This document shows, piece by piece, positions 31,844-39,280 of a stretch of 64,000 bases of DNA. The stretch covers positions 1-64,000 of the forward strand of contig NZ_JAAFGM010000006.1 in the NCBI RefSeq assembly GCF_012931985.1. Direction: 5' to 3'. This DNA comes from Candidatus Roseilinea sp. NK_OTU-006. GTDB lineage: Bacteria > Chloroflexota > Anaerolineae > J036 > Brachytrichaceae. Position 1 is the first letter of the stretch. Each line of letters begins with the position of its first letter. The translations under genes and the position numbers were made by a program. The notes under the pieces were generated by a model that saw nothing but the letters and a program-made list of their open reading frames with translations, ran no database searches and was not told where the DNA came from.

Positions 31844-32266
31844 TTCGTTCCCTCAAGATGGACCCGGTGCGTCCGTGTGTTGACCTGGATTGTATGGCTT
31901 GGCTATCACTATCGGGGCTTGCCCGCGCACGTCTGCTGCGCCTTCAGGTAAGCCGGGTCTTCGTCGCGGGATCGCGCGCGCTGCATCCATTCGATCAGCG
32001 TGCCCAGGCCGGCGTTCACACAGTAGCCGGCTTGGTGCTTGCCGTAAGCGGGACAACCTCTGAAGAAATGGATCGAGCAGCCCTTCATCTTGGATTCAGT
32101 AATGATGGATGTACACGCAAGAATAATGATCGCCCCCTCTCCCTAAACGAACGGCTAGCCCGAACTATACCTACGTGGAGTAGCTCCGGTGAATGCTGCG
32201 GATCTATGCTTGACGTCGCGCGATCTCTTGAATCCAACCGATGCTTAACAGATGAGAGGAGTATCA
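31844..32266. other. Intergenic region with a pncB fragment
   Basis: 423 bases between the glycosidase and the first HtrA gene. The left part is the decayed pncB fragment. The right part has TTGACG at 32210-32215, a possible -35 for the protease operon without a good -10, and GAGAGGAG at 32254-32261 as ribosome-binding site. Confidence 0.55.
31915..32090 (-). pseudogene. pncB: Frameshifted fragment of pncB
   Basis: On the minus strand this matches pncB bases 28225-28395. The readable part encodes [18 protein letters not shown] and WMQRARSRDEDPAYLKAQ (intact gene: [18 protein letters not shown]). A one-base insertion breaks the frame near 32060, and a TAG ends it at the left. No start and no catalytic domain remain. 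Confidence 0.88.
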
Positions 32267-33160
32267 ATGGATATCAGTATGCTTAGCGCGTTTTCTAACC
32301 AGATGGCCGACGCCGTCGAGCGCGTCGCCAAGTCGCTTGTTATGGTGAACGGGCGGGCGCGCCAGCCCGCAACTGGCATCGCCTACGCCGATGATATTGT
32401 GCTGACCGCCGATCATGTGCTGGAACGTGAAAACAATCTAACCGTGCAGACACATGACGATCGCGTGCTCGGCGCGCAGATTATCGGGCGCGATGCCTCG
32501 ACCGATCTTGCTGTGTTGCGTGTGCAGGGACTGGGTGTGCCGCTGGCAACTGCGGCCGCCGGGGCGCGAGCGGGACAGCTTGCGCTGGCCGTCGGTCGCC
32601 CATCGCCCGATGGGGTGATGGCCAGCTTGGGAGTTGTGAGCAAGGTCGGCAGCTCACTGCGCATCGGTCGCAGCAGCGCGATCCTGGAGCGCTATATTCA
32701 GACCGACGCGATCCCCTATCCCGGCTTCAGCGGCGGCGCTTTAGTGGATGTGACCGGAGCGGTGTTCGGGTTGCTGACCACGGGTTTGGTGCGTGGCGCC
32801 GCGATGGTCATTCCGATGGACATTGCGCTGAAAGTGGCCAGCGCGTTGACTAAGCAAGGCTACGTTAAGCGCGGCTATCTTGGCATCGTGAGCCAGCAGG
32901 TGAGGCTGCCGCCGGCCCAGCGCAGCGATGCGCAGGAGTATGGCCTGCTCATCGTGCGCGTAGAAGAGAACAGCCCGGCGGAGAGGGGGGGGCTGCTGAT
33001 CGGCGACATCTTGCTTGCCGTCGAAGGCCAGCCCATCAATGATGCCGACGATCTGATGGCGGTGCTGCATGGTGATCGGGTTGGCAAGCCGGTGGCTGTC
33101 CGCGTCAGTCGCGGCGGCATTGCTCAGACGCTCACCGTCGTTGTCGGTCAAAAGAGCTGA
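32267..33160 (+). CDS. HtrA-like serine protease with PDZ domain, no signal peptide
   Basis: 297 residues from the ATG at 32267 (GAGAGGAG at 32254-32261). Trypsin-like triad H50 (TADHVLE), D80 (STDLAVL) and S155 in GFSGGAL, where most HtrAs have GNSGGPL. A PDZ domain occupies about 205-295 (GYLGIVSQQV, then NSPAERGGLLIGDILLAVEG). It lacks the signal sequence or N-terminal membrane anchor of DegP/DegS and so should be cytoplasmic. The next protease gene starts 8 bases downstream. Confidence 0.88.
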   Translation: MDISMLSAFSNQMADAVERVAKSLVMVNGRARQPATGIAYADDIVLTADHVLERENNLTVQTHDDRVLGAQIIGRDASTDLAVLRVQGLGVPLATAAAGARAGQLALAVGRPSPDGVMASLGVVSKVGSSLRIGRSSAILERYIQTDAIPYPGFSGGALVDVTGAVFGLLTTGLVRGAAMVIPMDIALKVASALTKQGYVKRGYLGIVSQQVRLPPAQRSDAQEYGLLIVRVEENSPAERGGLLIGDILLAVEGQPINDADDLMAVLHGDRVGKPVAVRVSRGGIAQTLTVVVGQKS

Positions 33161-33168
33161 ACAGAGCG

Positions 33169-33786
33169 ATGAAGCGATCTCCGTTGGCGGTGGATCAAGC
33201 GTTTGCCGATATGGTCGAGGCTGCCCAGGCGAGCATCGTTCGGATTGATGGGGGCGGCCGGGGCGTAGGCACAGGCATCATCTGGCGCAGCGATGCTGCG
33301 CATAGCCAGGTCGTCACCAATGCGCACGTGGTAGCCGGAATAACGCACCACAACGGCACCGGCCTGTGCATAGTCACGGCGGACAATCGCCGCTTTGCCG
33401 CCCAACGCCTTGCCAGCGATTCGCAACTTGACCTGGCGCTGCTCGGTCTGGCTGTGGGCGGGTTGCCAACCGCGCGGATCGGCGATTCGGCTTCTCTGCG
33501 GGTAGGCGAGCTTGTTTTTGCCGTTGGCAACCCGTGGGGACAGGCCGGCGTCGTCACCGCTGGCGTCATCAGCGGCCTTGGCTGCATGGCGGTTCGCAGG
33601 AAGGGAGGGACCGCGCCCTATATCCGTTCGGACGTGCTGCTGGCGCCGGGCAACAGCGGCGGCCCGTTGCTGAATGCCGCCGGCGCAGTTATCGGTGTCA
33701 ATGCCATGATCTTCGGCGGCGATCTGAGCGTGGCCATTCCCAGCCACGTCGTCGCCGAATGGATTGCGGACGGCGACTGGCGGTGA
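33169..33786 (+). CDS. Second trypsin-like (HtrA-type) protease, PDZ-less
   Basis: 205 residues, protease domain only. Triad H53 (TNAHVVAG), D88 (QLDLALLG) and S163 (GNSGGPLL, canonical). The N-terminus has no signal peptide. It differs from the upstream protease by lacking PDZ and by keeping the standard serine loop. It lies in a tight operon between the PDZ protease and a LuxR-type regulator, suggesting that the three act together. Confidence 0.87.
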   Translation: MKRSPLAVDQAFADMVEAAQASIVRIDGGGRGVGTGIIWRSDAAHSQVVTNAHVVAGITHHNGTGLCIVTADNRRFAAQRLASDSQLDLALLGLAVGGLPTARIGDSASLRVGELVFAVGNPWGQAGVVTAGVISGLGCMAVRRKGGTAPYIRSDVLLAPGNSGGPLLNAAGAVIGVNAMIFGGDLSVAIPSHVVAEWIADGDWR

Positions 33787-33818
33787 GGTAGACTGCGAAA
33801 GACCATTCGCCGACTGGC

Positions 33819-34454
33819 ATGCCGCGCGTCTTCATCGTTGCCCCGACGCCCACGTTGCGGGCTGGCTTGCGTGCCTTGCTCGCGCAGGCCGAGCCGACTT
33901 GGGAGATCGTTGGCGAGGCGCCTGCGCTTGGACGAGCGCTAACGCCGGCGAACGCCGACCTTTTCTTGCTGACCGATCCCGATCAGCTCCTGCCGCTTGC
34001 CGGCGTGTTATCCGACGAACGCGAGCAGAGTGCGGTTGTGTTGACCAACGACGACGCGGCTGTGAATGTGTTGCGCGCGCTACCGCTGCGCGGGTGGAGT
34101 ATTACCCCCGCTGACGCGTCCGCAGAGGAGCTGCGCGCTGCAGCGGCGGCTGCGCTACAAGGGATGGTGGCGTTGCCGACAGATATGGCCGGTCAATTGG
34201 CGACGACGCCGGCAGCCGCTCGGCAGATCGGCCCAGCAGAGGCGACCGAACCCAAGCCAACGCTCACCCCGCGCGAGATCGAGGTCCTAGAGCAGGTTAG
34301 CCGCGGCTTGCCGAGCAAGTTGATCGCGCACGAGCTGGGGGTGAGCGAATCCACGGTCAAATTTCATCTCTCCTCGATTTACGCCAAGCTCGGCGTCGCC
34401 AGCCGCACCGAAGCGATAAGTCGGGCTGCGAAGCTCGGGCTGATCACCCTCTGA
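33819..34454 (+). CDS. NarL/LuxR-type regulator with degenerate receiver
   Basis: 211 residues. The C-terminal LuxR helix-turn-helix (about 146-211) is complete: LTPREIEVLEQVSRGLPSKL, then HELGVSESTVKFHL. The N-terminal ~115 residues align with a receiver fold but lack its chemistry. The acidic pair after the first strand is Ala-Pro (VFIVAPTP) and the phospho-acceptor Asp of strand 3 is Thr (ADLFLLTDPD). It is therefore unlikely to be controlled by phosphorylation. It ends an operon with two proteases. A fragment of a paralogue lies at 28531. Confidence 0.88.
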   Translation: MPRVFIVAPTPTLRAGLRALLAQAEPTWEIVGEAPALGRALTPANADLFLLTDPDQLLPLAGVLSDEREQSAVVLTNDDAAVNVLRALPLRGWSITPADASAEELRAAAAAALQGMVALPTDMAGQLATTPAAARQIGPAEATEPKPTLTPREIEVLEQVSRGLPSKLIAHELGVSESTVKFHLSSIYAKLGVASRTEAISRAAKLGLITL

Positions 34455-34661
34455 ATCAGAGGGCATCGCGGTAAAGGGCAGGGTAGGGGCAAGCGCTGCC
34501 CGAGCTTACCCGTGTCTGACTCCGTCGTCCGCCGAGCCGCGCGTTATCTGGAAGAGGTTGGGCGTTGTCCATCAACCCCGCCGAGTCGCTGCGCACATGG
34601 TCGCCGAGTCTAGGGACATTTGTCCGGCGTGTGCCGGCAGTGCGCGTAGTCCCCACCCGGG

Positions 34662-35273
34662 TCAGGGGATGACGGCCATGATGAATTCGCTTCGGGCCGT
34701 CCGAACTGCTCGCGCGTAAGCCTGCAACTCGGGGAAGAAGTCGTGGAAGTCGGCGCGCAACTCGGCGTAGTGCGCGGTCAGTTGGGGCGCGGTTTCACCC
34801 AGGTGGTTGGGCCGGCTCAGCCGGCGCGACATGCGGCGCAGCGTTGCTTCGATGCCGTCGAGCGTGGCGTATGATCCGAGCCAGTCATCGTCCGCCATGC
34901 GCTGCAAGCCAGCGCGTGCTTGTTCGGGAAGCCGGTGCCCATGTGTGGCGAACTGCGCATATACCGAAGCCGTCCATTCGCGCAGCGGCGTCTTACAGTA
35001 ATGTTCCCAGTCCACGGCGAGGAAGTGGTCGTAGAACACATCCACCAAAATGGCCGCATAGCGTCTGAACGGCGATTCGATGCGCGCTTTGCTGCGCGCG
35101 ACGACCGGATGGGCGTCGGTATAAAGGTCAATCAGGCGGTGGCTGGCGAATCCGCGCTGGATGCCCGGGCTGAACTGTGCGCGCGCTTCACCCTTCACCC
35201 AATCTGCGATGATGTTGCCGATGCGATGTTCGATGTCGTCATCGGACAGAAAGAGGTGAGCCAGCCAGTTCAT
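34662..35273 (-). CDS. acpH: Acyl carrier protein phosphodiesterase family (AcpH)
   Basis: 203 residues, family length. Signatures: MNWLAHLFLS at the N-terminus, GNIIADWVKG, and the metal-binding HRLIDLYTDAHP, then DVFYDHFLAVDW. The family hydrolyses the phosphopantetheine arm from ACP, although not all members have been tested. Its start overlaps the stop of the upstream membrane protein gene. Confidence 0.88.
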   Translation of the reverse strand: MNWLAHLFLSDDDIEHRIGNIIADWVKGEARAQFSPGIQRGFASHRLIDLYTDAHPVVARSKARIESPFRRYAAILVDVFYDHFLAVDWEHYCKTPLREWTASVYAQFATHGHRLPEQARAGLQRMADDDWLGSYATLDGIEATLRRMSRRLSRPNHLGETAPQLTAHYAELRADFHDFFPELQAYARAVRTARSEFIMAVIP

Positions 35274-35665
35274 CCGATGAGAGATAGCAAGATGGCCAAG
35301 ACGGTTGCCAGCGCGCTGAATACAAACGACTCCAGGGTGATCCTCGCAGCGCGTTCGTTCAGCGCCTGTCTCTCAACTTCGTCCTCGATGGCCTCGATGC
35401 CGCTGTCCAGGTTGCGCACGCCGCGACGCGCAAACGCCACGCACGTCTTCTTGCGCCACTGGATCACGCCGGTGGCGCCGGCGAAGAAAATCGGCAGCAG
35501 GGCTAGGTTGGCCCACCATGGCGCGATAGCCGCGCGCATCAGCGCGAATGCAATCACACCGACAGTAATCCCGGCGATCCCGATGATGAGTCGCTTTTGC
35601 CGCTCCTTGGGGCCGATATTGAAGCAGGCTTCGCTCGAGGCGAAGGGGTTGCTGGCTTGGCTCAT
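35270..35665 (-). CDS. Small membrane protein, unknown function
   Basis: 131 residues. Two hydrophobic segments at about 25-44 and 48-66, then a basic amphipathic stretch, a Glu-rich helix, and a third hydrophobic helix at the C-terminus (about 113-130). The N-terminal CFNIGPKERQKRLIIGI recalls DUF2892-like proteins, without certainty. Coupled to acpH by a 4-base overlap. Confidence 0.6.
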   Translation of the reverse strand: MSQASNPFASSEACFNIGPKERQKRLIIGIAGITVGVIAFALMRAAIAPWWANLALLPIFFAGATGVIQWRKKTCVAFARRGVRNLDSGIEAIEDEVERQALNERAARITLESFVFSALATVLAILLSLIG

Positions 35666-35733
35666 GCGAATGGGTTGCCTTGGGTATATTCAGGCCGTGA
35701 GTTTAGATGAATCGTCTGAGAGGCTGATGAGCG

Positions 35734-36348
35734 ATGGATCGCCTCAAGCGCTGGTTCGAATTCAACCGCTGGTATCTGCGCCGCGAACCGCCGCCCTGGG
35801 ATACAGGCGTCTCGCCGCCGGAGCTGCTTGCGTTCATCGAGGCGCATCCGCCAGGACGCGCGCTCGATCTAGGCTGCGGCACGGGCACGAATGTCATCAC
35901 CCTGGCGCAGCATGGCTGGCAAGTGACCGGCGTTGATTTTGCCGTCAAGGACATCATGGAAGCCGGGCGCAAAGCGCGCGAAGCCAGCGTGCAGGCCGAC
36001 CTGCGCCTGGGCGATGTGACACGGCTCAGCGCGCTGGCCGGACCATTCGATTTGATCCTGGACATCGGCTGCTTTCATGGCTTGCCGGCCGATGGCCGAT
36101 CGGCCTATGCGCGCCATGTCAAGCGCCTGCTCGCGCCAGATGGGACGTTCCTGCTCTACGTCATGTTCAAAGCCGATGCGCAGTCGCCGCGCGGCGGCAT
36201 CCCGGCAACGGACCTGGCGCGCTTCGCGCCAGAACTGGCGCTGGTTGCCCGTACGGATGGCGTGGATGCAGCGCGCGGTCGGCCATCGGCCTGGTTGGCG
36301 TATCGCTGCGCATCCAGCGTTGCTACAATAGCAAAGTCGCGCGCTTAG
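35734..36348 (+). CDS. Class I SAM-dependent methyltransferase
   Basis: 204 residues. Motif I is ALDLGCGTGTNVITLAQHG, motif II VTGVDFAVKDI, followed by RLGDVTRL and FDLILDIGCFHGL. This pattern is that of TehB- or thiopurine-methyltransferase-like small-molecule methylases. The N-terminal DRLKRWFEFNRWY and PPWDTGVSPPEL match the same group. The target is not evident. It is followed by the next gene after a few bases. Confidence 0.88.
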   Translation: MDRLKRWFEFNRWYLRREPPPWDTGVSPPELLAFIEAHPPGRALDLGCGTGTNVITLAQHGWQVTGVDFAVKDIMEAGRKAREASVQADLRLGDVTRLSALAGPFDLILDIGCFHGLPADGRSAYARHVKRLLAPDGTFLLYVMFKADAQSPRGGIPATDLARFAPELALVARTDGVDAARGRPSAWLAYRCASSVATIAKSRA

Positions 36349-36391
36349 GGTGAATGTTCGAGCGCCGGGTGGGCGCTTATCGGAGGTCCAG

Positions 36392-36952
36392 GTGTTCATC
36401 CCGCTGCTTCTGTTTCTACTTTTGTCGCTGATTGCGATCGTGATTTTGCTCGGGCTGGCCGCCCCCTTCGTTGTGCTTGCCCGCCGCTGCCGATCCGAGC
36501 GCCTGCCGGCCAAGACGCCGGAGGGGCAATATGCCGCCGACGCCGTCCGACTGGTAGACGAAATCCAGGACGCGCTCAAGTCCTGTCCGATTTCCTACGA
36601 GCAGAAGACCGCGCTGCTGCGCCAGGTGCGCGACGTGCCCGGCAATGTGAATCGCGCAGTGTGCAAGCTCAATCGCCTGCGTCGCATCAAAAAGATCGCC
36701 AAGCGCTCAGAGGAGGCGGCTCACGTGCTTAGCGAGATCGAGGTGATGGAGCGCGGCATCGTCGGCGAATTGCGCCGCACCCACGAGACGCTGCTGGCCG
36801 TGCCGGTGACGCTGATGAAGGTGGATGTCGCTCGCGGCGAGCGCAACCTCGACCGCATCATTGCCGAGTTGGGCGAGACCAATTGCCGGCTGAACAACCT
36901 GGCCGAAAGTTACCGCGAAGTCCGCGCTGCACAACCCCCCAACTACTCATAG
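36392..36952 (+). CDS. Membrane-anchored coiled-coil protein
   Basis: 186 residues from GTG at 36392, chosen because GGAGG lies at 36382-36386. One N-terminal membrane helix (about 1-28) is followed by a charged, largely helical cytoplasmic part with coiled-coil character (EEAAHVLSEIEVMERGIVGEL). No family recognised. Its end overlaps the 5' end of the polymerase IV frame if that gene begins at 36883. Confidence 0.6.
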   Translation: MFIPLLLFLLLSLIAIVILLGLAAPFVVLARRCRSERLPAKTPEGQYAADAVRLVDEIQDALKSCPISYEQKTALLRQVRDVPGNVNRAVCKLNRLRRIKKIAKRSEEAAHVLSEIEVMERGIVGELRRTHETLLAVPVTLMKVDVARGERNLDRIIAELGETNCRLNNLAESYREVRAAQPPNYS

Positions 36953-38133
36953 CTGAGCGCATCATTCTTCACCTCGACCTCGACGCCTTCTTCTGCGCCG
37001 TCGAGGAGCTGCGCAATCCCTCGCTGCGCGGCAAGCCGTTCGTCGTTGGCGGCCGCCCCGACCAACGCGGTGTGGTGTCATCGGCGTCGTATCCTGCGCG
37101 CCGTTTCGGCGTGCGCAGCGCGATGCCCACCTCACAGGCGATGCGCCTGTGCCCTGGCTTGATCGTCGTATCCGGCTCGCGCGCACATTACGCCGAATAC
37201 TCGAGGCGCGTGATGGGCCTGCTGCGGGAGTATGGCGGCGCGTTGCAGCAAATCTCGATTGACGAAGCCTTCCTCGACGCGACCGGACTGACACAAGACC
37301 CGCGGGCGCTGGCGTTGGAGATTCAATCCCGCATCCGCGATGAAGCGGGCTTGCCGGCCTCGATCGGCGTCGCGACGAGCAAGCTGGTCGCGAAGATGGC
37401 CAGCGGGCGTGCCAAGCCGAGCGGCGTGCTGGTCGTCGCTCCCGGCCAAGAGGCCGAGTTCCTCGCGCCAATGCCCGTTGGCGAGTTGTGGGGCATCGGC
37501 CCGGCGACTGCAGCGCGTTTGGAACGGATCGGTATTGCGACGATCGGCGACCTGCAACGCGCCGCGCCGCAGTCGCTTCGCTCCATCTTTCGGGATCATG
37601 CCGCGTCTATGGTCGCACGTGCGCGTGGCCTGGACAGTTCGCCGGTGCATGCCGAACGCGAGGTCAAGTCCATCAGCGAGGAGCGCACCTTTGCCCGCGA
37701 TGTGCGCGATCCGGAGGCTCTGCGCCAGATGCTGCTGGCGCTCAGCGATGAAGTGGCTGCGCGGTTGCGCGCACACCACCGCTTCGCCCACACCGTCCAT
37801 CTCAAGCTGCGTTGGTACGATTTCTACACGGTCACCCGTCAGACGACGCTCCTGGTGCCGACGCAGCTCGGCGAGGAGATCTTCGCCGCAGCCGAGTCGT
37901 TGTGGTGGCAAGCGTGGCTGGGTCGGGGCGAAAGCCGCAACCGACAGCGCGGCGACCCGATTCGTCTGATTGGCGTTGGCGTGAGCGGCCTGAGCGAAGG
38001 ATTGCCGATCACTTTGTTCGGCGATCCGCAACGCGAGGCCCGGCTGGCGCTGGCGCATGCGCTGGACGAGCTGCGGGCGCAATACGGCAAGCACATCGTG
38101 CGCCGCGCAGGCTTACTGCGGCTTGGCCGATGA
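36883..38133 (+). CDS. dinB: DNA polymerase IV (Y family)
   Basis: Translesion polymerase. The catalytic carboxylates lie in ILHLDLDAFFCAVEE and SIDEAFLDATG; the steric gate and fingers are at SSASYPARRFGVRSAMPTSQA; helix-hairpin-helix GELWGIGPATAARLERIG; the little-finger domain ends about residue 395. The start is unclear. No ATG or GTG lies in frame just before IILHLDLDAFF; the only standard candidate is TTG at 36883, which overlaps the previous gene by 70 bases and adds a non-conserved 20-odd residue extension. A rare start near 36950 is the alternative. Confidence 0.92.
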   Translation: MPAEQPGRKLPRSPRCTTPQLLIAERIILHLDLDAFFCAVEELRNPSLRGKPFVVGGRPDQRGVVSSASYPARRFGVRSAMPTSQAMRLCPGLIVVSGSRAHYAEYSRRVMGLLREYGGALQQISIDEAFLDATGLTQDPRALALEIQSRIRDEAGLPASIGVATSKLVAKMASGRAKPSGVLVVAPGQEAEFLAPMPVGELWGIGPATAARLERIGIATIGDLQRAAPQSLRSIFRDHAASMVARARGLDSSPVHAEREVKSISEERTFARDVRDPEALRQMLLALSDEVAARLRAHHRFAHTVHLKLRWYDFYTVTRQTTLLVPTQLGEEIFAAAESLWWQAWLGRGESRNRQRGDPIRLIGVGVSGLSEGLPITLFGDPQREARLALAHALDELRAQYGKHIVRRAGLLRLGR

Positions 38134-38244
38134 GCCATTTGCTAAATCCAGCGCCTTGGCCAAAATACAGCCCGTATATGACGATTTGGAAATCCAGCAA
38201 ATACAAACTCACCGATCCACTCTCGCTACGGAGCGAATAAACCC

Positions 38245-39057
38245 ATGCCACTCCTGCCTTCCAACAGCGTTGCACTGGTCACCGGCTCAGGCCGCGGCCT
38301 TGGCCGAGCCATCGCCGAAAAGCTGGCCGACGCCGGCGCTGCCATCATCCTTCACGATCATCGGCCGGAGTCGCCGGCGGTCTTTGGCGAAGCGCCCAAC
38401 CTCGACGCTGTGGTTGCCCAGTTTCGCGAGCGCGGCGCAAAGGTCGTCGGTGTGACGGCTGATGTGGCCGACTACGAGGCGATGAAGCGCGCAGTGCAGG
38501 CCGGCGAAGAAGCGCTCGGGCCGATCACGATTCTGGTCAACTGCGCCGGCGGCGACATCGGCGCAAGTGGCAAGGGGAAGCCGGATCCGAATGATGCGCT
38601 CGGCATCTCCCCTGAGGATTTGCAGGCCATCTTCAACCGCAACCTGATCGGCACGATCCAGGTATGCAAGCTGGTTGTGCCGGGCATGCTTACCCGCAAG
38701 CGCGGCGCGATCATCAACATTGCGTCGGTGGCGGCGTTGTTCGGGGTGGAGCGCGAGGTCGCGTATGCCGTGGCCAAGGCCGGAATCACCCACTACACGC
38801 GCTGCTTGGCCATCGAGTGCCGGCGCGCAGGGGTGCGCGCCAATGTGATTGCGCCTGGCCCGACCAAAACGGCGCGCTTCCTGGCTACGCGCGTCGTGGA
38901 TCCGGCCAAGATGGACGAGACGCAGCCCTCGCTCGACCGCTACGCCAACCCGGCCGAGGTCGCCGACGCGACGTTGTTCCTGGCCAGCAACCTGGCGCGC
39001 TTCGTCACCGGTCAGGTGTTGGCCGTGGACGGCGGCATGACCCTGCATCCGTATTAG
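38245..39057 (+). CDS. Short-chain dehydrogenase/reductase
   Basis: 270 residues, classical SDR. Cofactor loop TGSGRGLGRAIA near the N-terminus, NCAGG, catalytic Ser in INIASVA and YAVAK. The C-terminal GQVLAVDGGMTLHP is typical. The Asp in ILHDHRPE after strand 2 favours NAD+. It lies 224 bases before a sugar ABC operon with an FGGY kinase, so a sugar or polyol dehydrogenase role is plausible. Confidence 0.88.
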   Translation: MPLLPSNSVALVTGSGRGLGRAIAEKLADAGAAIILHDHRPESPAVFGEAPNLDAVVAQFRERGAKVVGVTADVADYEAMKRAVQAGEEALGPITILVNCAGGDIGASGKGKPDPNDALGISPEDLQAIFNRNLIGTIQVCKLVVPGMLTRKRGAIINIASVAALFGVEREVAYAVAKAGITHYTRCLAIECRRAGVRANVIAPGPTKTARFLATRVVDPAKMDETQPSLDRYANPAEVADATLFLASNLARFVTGQVLAVDGGMTLHPY

Positions 39058-39243
39058 CGCGTCCTCGACCGCATCTCTTTTTTACTGTGCTACGCCAAGC
39101 GAACGGAGTGAACGACGCCGGCGTCTGCTCTGGACCGGGTTCAGCGCGGATTTTTGGATATCCATCGAATCCTCGTTGGCATATGCGCCCTGAAAAGTCA
39201 CCCCGAAAATCTGCGCTAATCCCCTCCATGCGTGTTGGCTGCG

Positions 39244-39272
39244 TTGCAAGATCAGGCAACCCGGCATATACG
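39244..39272 (+). promoter_or_regulatory. Candidate promoter of the sugar ABC operon, possibly leaderless
   Basis: TTGCAA (39244-39249), 17-bp spacer, TATACG (39267-39272). Transcription would begin within a few bases of the ATG at 39281, and no Shine-Dalgarno precedes that ATG. A 10-bp palindrome TGGATATCCA lies about 90 bases upstream. Confidence 0.4.
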
Positions 39273-39280
39273 CTATCGCG

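Noticed and set aside
38009-38275. 88-codon minus-strand frame across the dinB end and SDR start
   Set aside because: It overlaps two well-supported genes and its product has no family features.
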